A stretch of DNA of 64,000 nucleotides from positions 1,573,438 through 1,637,437 of the forward strand of contig NW_004454173.1 of the NCBI RefSeq assembly GCF_000283155.1. The letters are read 5' to 3'. The notes under the pieces were generated by a model. It was given only the letters and a program-made list of their open reading frames with translations, did no database searches and was not told where the DNA came from. The translations under genes and the position numbers were made by a program. The DNA comes from Ceratotherium simum simum. Its lineage: Eukaryota; Chordata; Mammalia; Perissodactyla; Rhinocerotidae. Below are positions 35,486 through 45,500 of the stretch, in pieces (position 1 is the stretch's first letter; each line of letters starts with the position of its first letter).

Positions 35486-37209
35486 ATGGCCTCTACGTGT
35501 TCAAGTGAAAGGAAGAGTCACATGTCTCTTAAATCAAAAGCTAGAAATGATCAAGTTTAATGAGGAAGGCATGTCAAAAGCCCAGATAGGCTGAAAGCTA
35601 GGCTTCTTGGGCCAAACAGTTAGCCAAGTTGTGAATGCAAAGGAAAAGTTCTTGAAGGAAATTACAAGTGCTACTCCAGTGAACACGTGAATGATAAGAA
35701 ACTGAAACAGCCTTACTGCTGATATGGAGAAAGTTTCAGTGGTCTGGCTAGAAGATCAAACCAGCCACAACATTCCCTTAAGCCAAGGCCTAATCTAGAG
35801 CAAGGCCCTAGCTCTCTTCAACTCTGTGACGGCTGAGAGAGGAGAGGAAGCTGCAGAAGAAAGGTTTGAAGCTAGCAGAGGTTGGTTCCTGAGGTTTAAG
35901 GAAAGAAGCCGTCTCCGTAACATAAAAGTGCAAGGTGAAGCAGCAAGTGCTGATGTGGAAGCTGCAGCAAGCTACCCAGGAGATCTAGCAAGGGTAATTA
36001 ATGAAGGTGCTACACTAAACAAAAGATGTTCAATGTAGGTGAAACAGCCTTCTATTAAAAGAAGATGCCATCTAGGACTTTCGTAGCTAGAGAGAAGTCA
36101 ATGCCTGGCTTCAGAGCTTCAAAGGACAGGCTGACTCTCTTATTATGGGCTAACACAGCTGGTGACTTTAAGTTGAAGCCAATGTTCATTTACCATTCCG
36201 AAAATCCTAGGACCCTTAAGAGTTACGCTAAATCTACTCTGCTTTTGCTCTATAAATGGAAAAACAAAGGCTGGATGACAGCACATCTGTTTACAACATG
36301 GTTTACTGAATATTTTAAGCCTGCTGTTGAAACCTACCGCTCAGAAAAAAGATTCCTTTCAAAATATTACTGTTCAATGACAATGCACCTGGCCACCCAA
36401 GAGCTCTAATGGGGATGTACATGAGATTAATGTTGTTTTCGTGCCTGCTGACACAACATCCATTCTGCAGCACATGGATCAAGGAGTAATTTCAATTTTC
36501 AAGTCTTATTGAAGAAATACATTTCATAAAGCTATAGCTGCCATAGATTGTGATCCCTCTGATGGATCTAGACAAAGTAAATTAAAAAGCTTCTGGAAAG
36601 GATTTACCATTCTAGATGCCATTAAGAATATTTGTGATTCATGGGAAGAGGTCAAAATATCAACATTAACAGGAGTTTGAAAGAAGTTGATTCCAACCCT
36701 AATGGATGACTTTGAGGGGTTCAAGACTTTGGTGGAGGAAGTAACTGCAGATGCGGTGGAAATAGCAAGAGAACTAGAATTAGAAGTGGAGCCTGAAGAA
36801 GTGACTGAATTCCTGCAATCTCATGAGAAAACTTTAACAGATGAGGAGTTGCTTCTTATGGATGAGCAAAGAAAGTGGTTTCTTGAGATGGAAACTACTC
36901 CTGGTGAAGATGCTGTGAAGATTGTTGAAATGACAATAAAAGACTTATATAAACTTAGTTTATAAAGCAGTGGCAGGGTTTGAGAGGATTGACTCCAGTT
37001 TTGAAAGAAGTTTTACTGAGGGTAAAATGCTATCAAACAGCATCGCATGCTACAGAGATATCATCTGTGAAAGGAAGAGTCAATCAAGGTGGCAAACTTT
37101 GCTGTTGTCTTATTTTAATAAATTACCACAGCCACCCCAGCCTTCAGCAACCACCACTCTGATCAGTCGGCAGCCATCAATAACTGAGGCAAGACCCTTC
37201 ACCGGCTAA
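35486..37209 (+). pseudogene. Tigger1 transposase pseudogene
   Basis: Pogo-type transposase: it would cut and paste its own element through a DDE/D nuclease after N-terminal CENP-B-like helix-turn-helix DNA binding. The start codon at 35486 opens 'MASTCSSERKSH'. A second open block (35826-36038) covers the second helix-turn-helix ('[14 protein letters not shown]'). A third (36065-36409) covers the start of the catalytic core ('[20 protein letters not shown]'). The second acidic motif 'NDNAPGH' is readable near 36376 but in another frame, and the acidic C-terminal block ('[16 protein letters not shown]') is open at 36687-36965. The final frame ends at 37209. Several frameshifts separate the blocks, so no functional protein is made. 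Human relatives domesticated from this group include TIGD genes and CENP-B (established knowledge). Confidence 0.95.
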
Positions 37210-37269
37210 AAGATTATGACTCGCTGAAGGCTCAAATGATGGTTAGCACTTTTTAGCAATAAAGTATTT

Positions 37270-37553
37270 AAATTTTTTTTGTTGTTTATTTAATGGGTCA
37301 ACTCTTTTTTTTTTTTTTTCTGGGAAAGATTTGCCCTGAGGTAACATCTGTTGCCAATATTCCTCTCTTTTTTTTTTCCTCCCCAAAGCCCCAGTACCTA
37401 GTTGTATACTCTAGTTGTAAGTCCTTCTAGTTCTTCTATGTGAGCTGCCGCCACAGCATGGCTACCGACAGACGAGTGGTGTCAGGAACCGAGCCCAGGC
37501 TGCCAAAGGAGAGCGCACTAACTTTAACCACTAGGCCATCAGGGCTGGCTCTG
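37270..37553 (-). mobile_element. ERE-type SINE inside Tigger1
   Basis: A reverse-oriented, old ERE: T-rich start, 'ccccaaagccccagtaccta' near 37382, and 'taggccatcagggctggct' at the end. Tigger1 sequence 'taaagtattt' lies on both sides (37260-37269 and 37554-37563) as a 10-bp duplication. The tail side includes an unusual A/T-rich spacer (37270-37303). Confidence 0.9.
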
Positions 37554-37626
37554 TAAAGTATTTTTTAATTAAGCTATGTACGTTTTGTTAGACATGATGC
37601 TATTGCACACTTAATAGACTATAGTA

Positions 37627-37830
37627 CAGTCTTGCACTGTATAATGACATTTTGGTCAATTATGGACCACATATATGATGGTGGTCCCGTAAGATTAGTA
37701 GCATAGCCTGGGTGTGTAGTGGGCTATACCATCTAAGTTTAAGTCCACTTCATGATGTTCATACAACAATGAAATCGCCTAACAACACATTTCTCAGAGG
37801 GTATCCCTGTAGTTAAGCAGTGCATGACTG
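37627..37830 (+). mobile_element. Short Tigger-type element (Tigger3/Golem-like), nested in Tigger1
   Basis: A 204-bp element with inverted ends 'cagtcttgcactgtataatg' at the left and the complement of 'gttaagcagtgcatgactg' at the right. It interrupts the Tigger1 3' region exactly at a TA, duplicated at 37625-37626 and 37831-37832. The internal segment 'gggctataccatctaagttt' links it to the copy at 61119-61324. It has no coding capacity. Confidence 0.9.
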
Positions 37831-37958
37831 TATAGTGTAAACATCATTTTTATATACACTAGGAAACAAAAAAATTCATGTGACTCACTTTATTGCAATA
37901 TTCACTTTATTGTGGTGGTCTGGGACCAAACCCACAATATCTCCAAAGTATACCTGTA

Positions 37959-38185
37959 TTTAAAGAGCTAAAGGAAGAAAGCTGCCAACCTACAATTGAA
38001 TACCCAGAGAAAATATCTTTCAAAAATGAAGCCAAATTAAAAGCAAAAGGTGGAATTCATTTCCAATAGCTCTGTACTACAATAAATAAATTTCTTCAGC
38101 CTGAAGGATATATGTATAAATTTATCAAGCTGTCACTTGAGATTTATTAACTTTACTGTATTAAAATTTTTTAAAATATATAATA
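37959..38185 (+). mobile_element. Ancient L1/HAL1-type LINE, right part
   Basis: Resumes the LINE split by Tigger1: 'ctgccaacctacaattgaat' near 37982, 'aatatctttcaaaaatgaag' near 38014, and a 'ttcttcagcctgaaggatat' segment near 38092. The order fits an ORF1-to-downstream junction. Confidence 0.8.
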
Positions 38186-39364
38186 AATGAGTTGACTCTC
38201 AAAATTAGAGGATTCTCAGCCTTTCTTCCCATTTCAGGACTTCAAGCCATTCACTCTGTTGCTTATTTCCCTTGTGTGACTAGGAAAACAAGTGTCTTCA
38301 GTAAATGCCTCCAATAGGAACTCTGAACATCAATTAAATCAGTGAAAGAACAAGCACGGAATATGATGACAAACATATGAAACAAACTACAGCCTCAGTG
38401 ATTTACTGACTTTTAACCTTCCTTTGCTCAGAATCGTGAGTTTCATACATTTCTGGTTATTTTCCAAAAGGTTGCTGCTGTCCTTTTTGCCTTCCAATAT
38501 AACTCGGGAAAAGTGTCTGTCTGTTGGATCCTGATTCTCTGTACTGTAAAATAACCTCCAATGAATTCTAAAGTGTGTATTGGATTATGTGTGACCTCAC
38601 ACAATGTAGTTATGAATTATATCCTATCTTGGGCTATTCTCTCTTTATTTCCTGTCTTGCCTTCTCAAGTTTCTTGTGGGAGCAGATTAAAGAAGATATT
38701 TTCTAACTGAAGGCCTTTTCTGCTTCCTAGGCATATATTTATTTCTGAGATATACTGCCCTCCCTTCCAAGCTTTTTCCTGAATTTCCTTAGATTTCTAT
38801 AGGTGAATCTGCCTTGCCAGTCCCATATATTGGCATGCAAACAATCCAGCTAAGATCCTAAATCAAGATTTATAAATTTTCCTCCTTGTCTCCCATGGCT
38901 ATGCAAAAGTTCTCTTCCCATTTATCATTACTCCACATATATACCTTACGAACTAAATCTTTTTTAGTCCCTGGTTCATTGTTGTAACTTTAGATGTATA
39001 TTGTTATGGACCCACTTGTTATTTATTGAGTTATCACAAAAATAATCCCAAAGATAGTCTTCCTTGATTTTAGTCAAGTCTACAAAAATTGTGCAAGTTT
39101 TAATTCTCTGTGCAAGATTATACCCTCATGGACTGACGTGTGGAAACAGAGAATATCATGAAGAAATAAATTCTCTGGGAATTTACAGATTAAACCCAGG
39201 GTTGAAGGCAGTGATGTTCTGGATTCTCATAGGCCTTGAAATTAGCAGTTTAATCCAAGGTCATTAAAATCTCCAAGGAGCACTAGGCTTCAGATGACTT
39301 CTTGGCAACAGATGTAAATTTAACTAGTAATGTGCAGTAAATTAATATTTAGCAAATATGTATT
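38186..39364. other. Unassigned sequence
   Basis: About 1.2 kb with no nameable repeat or gene. The frame 39064-39267 has no recognisable motif. Confidence 0.45.
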
Positions 39365-39378
39365 AATAATGTATAGTC

Positions 39379-39695
39379 GGGCCGGCCCCGTGGCTTAGCG
39401 GTTAAGTGCGCGCACTCTGCTACTGGCGGCCCGGGTTCAGATCCCAGGCTCGGATCCCTGGTGTGCACTGACGCACCGCTTCTCCGGCCATGCTGAGGCC
39501 GCGTCCCACATACAGCAACTAGAAGGAGGTGCAACTATGACATACAACTATCTACTGGGGCTTTGGGGGAAAAAAGGAGGAGGATTGGCAATAGATGTTA
39601 GCTCAGGGCCGGTCTTCCTCAGCAAAAAGAGGAGGATTAGCATGGATGTTAGCTCAGGGCTGATCTTCCTCACAAAAAAAAAAAGTTAAAAAAAA
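39379..39695 (+). mobile_element. ERE SINE, long form, plus strand
   Basis: The head is GGGCCGGCCCCGTGGC. After the usual 'ggggctttggggg' segment near 39557 it continues for over 100 bp with two related units ('agatgttagctcagggccgg' and 'ggatgttagctcagggctga') before the A-rich tail. The 14-bp duplication aataatgtatagtc occurs at 39365-39378 and 39696-39709. Confidence 0.96.
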
Positions 39696-39709
39696 AATAA
39701 TGTATAGTC

Positions 39710-40425
39710 AATTCGTATTTAATAAACAATTAGTGATGTGTAGTGAATTAGTAATTAGTAGTAAATGCTCTTTAGTGAGTTGTAATGAGTGTGACTCATG
39801 GAGGGCTGCTAGGTGGCATGTCCTGCCTCTCTCCCAGTACTCCTGGGAATATCAGGAAATGGGGCGAGCATCTTTTCACAAAGTCATATTAAAAGTTCAA
39901 TTAACCCAAAATTCTATATTAAAAAAACTTTCCTGTACTCTGTAACATTTAAAAGTAGTAAAGAAAAAAATTCCACGCTCTTGAAGACAAAAATTGGTAT
40001 GACCCAGCAAAAACATCTATCTGTTGACGGAAGCTCAGCTCCTCTGTCTGCCCGGCTCCTCTCTCCGCAGTCTGCTCTCCCCTCCAGAGCCTCAGGCTGC
40101 ACTCTTTTCACATTCTGACTTTTGGGAAACTACGAGATCAAGAAGCAGTGCCCTCCCGGCTCACTCTCCTCTGGCACACTCATGTTGCCAAGAGAGAGAA
40201 ATTCACTGTCTACCAGTTCCTCCGTCTCATTTTCCTCTACAATCCCCGTCAGATTTCGTTTCTTGGCCAGAGTCACTTCCCATATCCATGGGGTCTTCTG
40301 AGGGAAGCCCCTAGTCGTTTGAGCCCTACCCATTCTACAGTCCTTCTCTGCATTACAGCCTTGCTAGAAAAAGGTACAGCTGAATCTAAATGAGACAATA
40401 TGTTCATTGTTTTTTAAAATTGTAA
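39710..40425. other. Unassigned sequence
   Basis: A GC-richer block at 40030-40340 gives overlapping frames on both strands (39813-40118, 40024-40314 and 40148-40393 plus; 39914-40111 and 40130-40333 minus). Frames open on both strands in the same place indicate composition and not coding. No domain is recognised. Confidence 0.4.
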
Positions 40426-40429
40426 ACAG

Positions 40430-40665
40430 CAGTTTTAGAATCAGACCAGCCTGCGTTCAAATTCTGACTCTATCACTCAATATTGGAGAGACTTGAAGGA
40501 AGCTTGACATAACCTCTCTGAATTTATTTCTATAAAAGGTAATGATAAGACCTACTTTGTAATGCTATTGTAAGGATCAGGGATAATTTATGTAAGATAC
40601 TAGGATGATGCCTGGACAAAATAGGTGCTCAATCAACGGTAACTTGTTTTTCTTAGAGTAGCTTC
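40430..40665 (+). mobile_element. MIR SINE
   Basis: Sense MIR: 'tagaatcagaccagcctgcg' near 40435, 'cattgtaaggatcagggata'-like region near 40567, 'gatgcctggacaaaataggt' near 40607 and 'gctcaatcaacggtaacttg' at the end, giving the full SINE order over about 235 bp. Confidence 0.9.
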
Positions 40666-40995
40666 TCTAATATAAGAAACAGAGTTTCCTGGTGTAAAAT
40701 AAACAACTATTTTGCTTCTGTGGAAGCAAGGGGGTCATTTAACAAAGTGAGTATCTAGCTTTGTACAGTAAGCATTCAATAAATTCTAGTGAATGAACGG
40801 TAACAGACACTGTTTCCTTTTTATACCAGAAGGATATCTTTCTTTTTCCCTAAACAGCTTATGAAAGTCATTGTCTTCAAGTGTTCCTTGTGCTCTGACA
40901 TTCTCCGTTGTAAAATGCAGTGTGCAAGGACCAATACACTCTTAGCTGCAGATTACGAAATTGAAAGCTCTTAATTAGAATGTCAAGGCTTTGAT

Positions 40996-41209
40996 GGGCC
41001 GGCCCCGTGGCTTAGTAGTTAAGTGCGCGTGCTCCGCTGCTGGTGGCCCGGGTTCGGATCCCGGACGCGCACCGATGCACCGCTTCTCTGGCCACGCTGA
41101 GGCCACGTCCCACATACAGCAACTAGAAGGATGTGCTGCTATGACAGACAATCATCTACTGGGGCTTTGGGGGAAAAAGTAAGTAAGTAAAATTAAAAAA
41201 AAAAAAAAA
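40996..41209 (+). mobile_element. ERE1-type SINE with perfect 19-bp duplication
   Basis: Head GGGCCGGCCCCGTGGC, B-box-like 'gggttcggatcccgga' near 41050, tail with 'ggggctttgggggaaaaagt', short 'aagt' repeats and a pure poly(A). The 19 bases agaatgtcaaggctttgat at 40977-40995 recur exactly at 41210-41228. A young copy. Confidence 0.97.
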
Positions 41210-41605
41210 AGAATGTCAAGGCTTTGATAATGCCATGATAAAGAGTGCTGACAACAAGACCTTGATTACTGAAAGATCTGGAAGTATTTTCTGGATCATC
41301 AAAGACTAAATTGATTCAACATGATTTTTCTATTGAGTATATTTGTGATATTCACAGTCTTTGAAACTGGTAACCTAGGGAAGCTCCTAGTGTAATCATC
41401 TAGTCACACCACACCTAGAGAAGTAGGAGCTAAACAGATACTTGTTGAACTTAAAAAAAAAGAGAGTGGGAATTGGTAAGGTATGTAGCATACATAGCAA
41501 TTCAGTCTTCTAACTAGGGATTTAATTAATAAGAACATCATATTGTTAAACCAGAATAGAAAACAGAGCTATCATTAAAGGTTAGGTGCGTTAACATTAC
41601 TATTT

Positions 41606-41901
41606 TTTGTGTGTGTGTGTGAGGAAGATCAGCCCTGAGCTAACATCCGTGCTAATCCTCCTCTTTTTGCTGAGGAAGACCGGCTCTGAGCTAACATCTA
41701 TTGCCAATCCTCCTCCTTTTTTTCCCCCAAAGCCCCAATAGATAGTTGCACGTCATAGTTGCACATGCTTCTAGTTGCTGTATGTGGGAAGCGGCCTCAG
41801 CATGGCTGGACAAGCGGTGCGTCGGTGCACGCCCGGGATCCGAACCCGGGCTGCCAGTAGGGGAGCACACGCACTCAACCGCTAAGCCACAGGGCCGGCC
41901 C
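41606..41901 (-). mobile_element. ERE SINE, long form, minus strand
   Basis: Reverse orientation: a (TG)n run at 41609-41622 replaces the usual poly(T), then two 'gagctaacatc' units, 'cccccaaagccccaatagat' near 41724 and a final 'agggccggcc'. The 13-bp duplication aacattactattt is at 41593-41605 and 41902-41914. Confidence 0.95.
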
Positions 41902-42285
41902 AACATTACTATTTAAATAGCAGAATTTCTTTATGAAATGGAATTTCTCTAGCTATGCTGCCTAGTGGGCCACCTTATTATTTTCTCATTTGTATGAACA
42001 GCGATTTCTAAAGATAGATAGAAGTGCAAGAGAGAGGTTTCCTAAACACACAGGCATTCCCCAAATTTGGCAATGTTACTTTCACAAAATAAGCACTTTA
42101 AAAAAGTATATGTTGACTCCACAACAGATTTCTACACACCAGATTTAGCCTGTAGAGCACCAGCCAATGACCTAATAGTGCAGCCATCATTTTTATAGCT
42201 GCCTGCCAGACAACAGTTTAATGTTGGTGTCATCACCTTATTTGTCCCCAGAGCAGTTTGTATGGTTAAAAAATACATATATTTT

Positions 42286-42532
42286 GGGGCCGGCCTGGTG
42301 GTGCAAGCAGTTAAGTGCGCACGCTCTGCTGCGGCGGCCCGGTGTTTGCGGGTTCAGATCCTGGGCATACACCGACGCACTTCTTGTAGAGCCATGCTGT
42401 GGTGGTGTCCCATATAAAGTAGAGGAAGATGGGCACAGATGTTAGCTCAGGGCCAATCTTCCTAAGCAAAAAGAGGAGGATTGGCATCAGGTGTTATCTC
42501 AGTGCTGATCTTCCTCACACACACAAAAAAAA
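42286..42532 (+). mobile_element. ERE SINE, older subtype, plus strand
   Basis: Head 'ggggccggcctggtggtgca', 'gtttgcgggttcagatcctg' as the B-box region, 'ttagctcagggccaatcttc' unit and a CA/A-rich tail. The 11-bp duplication acatatatttt lies at 42275-42285 and 42533-42543. Confidence 0.94.
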
Positions 42533-42543
42533 CATATATTTTA

Positions 42544-45500
42544 TAATGTTTCCATTATAGTTTTATAAAAATATTGCTACTTGTAATAAGAAGCATAGTT
42601 CTAATAAACTTTATAACATTGAAACAAAGAAAATAATTATCAGGCAATCCAAACCAGAAAACATTATTCTCCAATTAGAAATTTATTTAACTTAAGTTGG
42701 TCAAAGATCAGAGGTATGAAATGTTGCAAATATATCATCAAAGATTAGCTCTAAATAAATGGTCAGGTATAATTGTGAATTTTTAATCTTTTACAGATTT
42801 CTCCTTATGACATACGAGTTTCTAAACAAATATAACTTTTCAGAAACACGTTTTGTAAAACAGGATGGAATACCCTGTAACTAAACAAGGAGATTGTAGG
42901 TGTAACAGCAATGAAGAAGACTTTAGGAGCTTTTCCCTATTTGTCCACTTTTCTATAACAATGTGGGTTTTTTTTGTAGCCCTAGCTTAAAATACTGACA
43001 TATTCCATTTGGAACATACATATATTCTCTTTCTTCCTCTCAAATGGAAACAAAGTCAAGTCTCTTAACTCAATGAGATTATGATTCTTGAAATGCAAAA
43101 CGGGCAGTACTACAAGACTTAACCCCTTGAAGATCAGCCTTGCTGAAGCTAACGGCTAAGTGAAGACAATTTAAGAGAAGAGAAGGCAGCAAAGTGATCT
43201 ATGTTGAAAAGAAATGACCAGCCTTCATACCTCATACGTTACTTCACTCTTTATGTCAGAAGCCGTATCTCGCCTAGTAGGTGTTCCTTTTCACCAGCCT
43301 CTGTTCATGCCAGATCTCTGAGTGACCTTCCCAATGATGCGGAGCTGTGCCAGGCACATTCACACATGCCCTGCCACCTCCAGAACGCCTCACACCCGGA
43401 CAGACTGCTGGTTCCTGTGCTGCCCCAGAACCTGCAGTCCAGGATTTCTTTGTCTTTCCAGAACATCTGCTTAGAAAAAAGGGAATTTTCCCCAAAACTG
43501 ATGTTTTATTTTCCCATTTCTCTTTTGGATCTAAATCTTTCATATTTGCTAACCTAAATGTATAATGATATGCTTTTTGTGAATTTTTGTTTTGAACCAG
43601 ATACACCAAATTTAACCTAGTGTTCTTGGGAAAATCGTAAAATGACTGCTTTAGCTGATTTTTTATTGAATTAAGACATATATTACAACATCTGTTTCAT
43701 AGTTACTATAGTAAATAATGTTTTACTTCTCAAGACTGAGTTATAAAAATAATTGATCTTGACATTAGCCCATCTATTTAATATGGTCTATAAAATGTTC
43801 AAAAAATTCCAAGTAATATGATGGCCTGACACTGGAGCCAATCTGCTAGCTGGATGAGGACTTTGGCGCACTGTCTGGGGGACTCTACAGAAACAGTCAC
43901 CAAGACTATGTACCAGCTGTCTCGTCCCGATGTTTGTTTCTCACGCAGCAGAGCTCTGGGTGAAAGCCTGCATTTGTTTCTATGGTTATAAATGGTCCCA
44001 CCCTTTTGGACATTTACATTGAATCAGTCAGCCAGCCAGCCAGTTGTGCAAAAAAAGGGTCTGGGAGTAATTAAAATGAAAGTTATAAAAATTTTTTTGC
44101 CATTTTACTATTTCTTTGTCAGATTCTAACAAAACCAACATATCTGAAAATGGTGGAAATATACCAGCAAACATAAGAACATATTAGTAATTAATTCCAG
44201 CTATTAAAGGCATATGGATCTTCCCTACCCCCCACCAGCTGTGTTTACCGAAGGAATGCAAACAAGTCCAGGCAGGCCTGGCCAACTGGGGGGCAGGCCC
44301 CGTGGGGCATGAAATGTGTGAGGAGACCTGGAGGCCCCTGGGAAGGAACTCCTTCTAAGGAGACGAAAGGTTAACCCACGGGTTTGCTCTAGTAACAGTG
44401 CTTCAGCTGTCAGAGGAGATGGGGATGAGCAGAACAGAGAAGAATTTGTCACTCATATTTGTCCTTCAACGTCCTCTTTAAGAACTGGCACTGAGGGAGC
44501 TGCCAATAACGGTGGAAGCAAGCCTCTGTGACGTCTGGAGAGGCGGGAGACTCTTCCCTGGCACAGAGTGGCTCTAGAGCTTTGGTGGCACGAGCAGCAA
44601 GGACATTGTGGTGGTGGCAGCACCAGTGCTGGAAGACCCCAAGATCCACTTTGGTAGAAAGAGAGGGATGGAGAGCCCTTAGCAGGCCCCTCATATGGCC
44701 TCACCACCACAGACTAATTTATTGAACTCAGTTTCTATTTTGTGTGGGAAAGGGTTGAAGGAATGGTTATAGTTCTGAGAATATCAAGCTTGAGCCCCAC
44801 TCTGTCTACACAGGCAGGCTGAGTCTAGGGTCCAGGGCTCGAAGATTGGCCTGATGTCCCAGCAGAGCCATCCTGTTTTATGGAACCTCACAGGTTTGGA
44901 CAATGAGCATGTGTGCAGGCCCTTCCCAGATATTTGGGACCACATACAACTCCTAAGACCTCCCCAGGACCAGTAGGCCCCAGACAATGACAGACTGTGT
45001 TCCCAGTTTGGCAGGATGGGAGCTAGAAACATATTTAATTTGATTCGGAAAAATTTTGTCAAATGTACCATTTCTTATGTTAGAGTATTGTGGTGGAATC
45101 ACATCCATGATTGCTGCATTGGCAGGAAAAAAAAGAAATTCTATCTGTGACTGCTAATGACTCCATTTTTATTCTCAGGCTAGAATATAAAGGGTTACAA
45201 AACCAAATGCTGAGAAGTTGCTGGATTTTCTGAGGTAACATCTTCGGTTAACGTCAAACACTTATGTAGAGTAAGTGGTAGAAAAGAAATGTGTGTTGCA
45301 AGGAAAAGAAAAACATACAGCATTTCTCTGGCCCAGTTACAAGCACCAATTTCTAAACAGAAATCTTTTACTTATCTGGTAAATTGTTGATTAAATGGCC
45401 ACAGTAATCATAGACTTCAGTTTCATCTCACCTGTGAAGGAGGTGTACTTCGCTCGTGCTGACGACCTGCCTGTCCTCACTCATGTCAACTGTACCTGAT

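Larger units (their letters stand above)
35065..37956 (+). mobile_element. Tigger1 DNA transposon, near full length, with nested insertions
   Basis: The left end starts 'caggcatacctcgttttacc' at 35065 and the right end finishes in the matching inverted 'agtatacctg' at 37956. A TA dinucleotide flanks it on both sides (35063-35064 and 37957-37958), the expected pogo-type target duplication. The internal transposase gene (35486-37209) is broken. Two later insertions lie in its 3' part: an ERE SINE (37270-37553) and a 204-bp Tigger-type short element (37627-37830). Minus these, about 2.4 kb remains, the usual Tigger1 length. It disrupted an older LINE. Confidence 0.96.

Noticed and set aside
42286..42370. 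tRNA-like head of the ERE SINEs as possible tRNA genes
   Set aside because: Only the promoter-like half resembles a tRNA; it is followed by the SINE body and poly(A) and flanked by target duplications.
43201..43557. 118-codon plus-strand ORF in a GC-richer island
   Set aside because: No recognisable domain, and an overlapping 111-codon frame on the minus strand points to composition. Left as unassigned, not called a gene.
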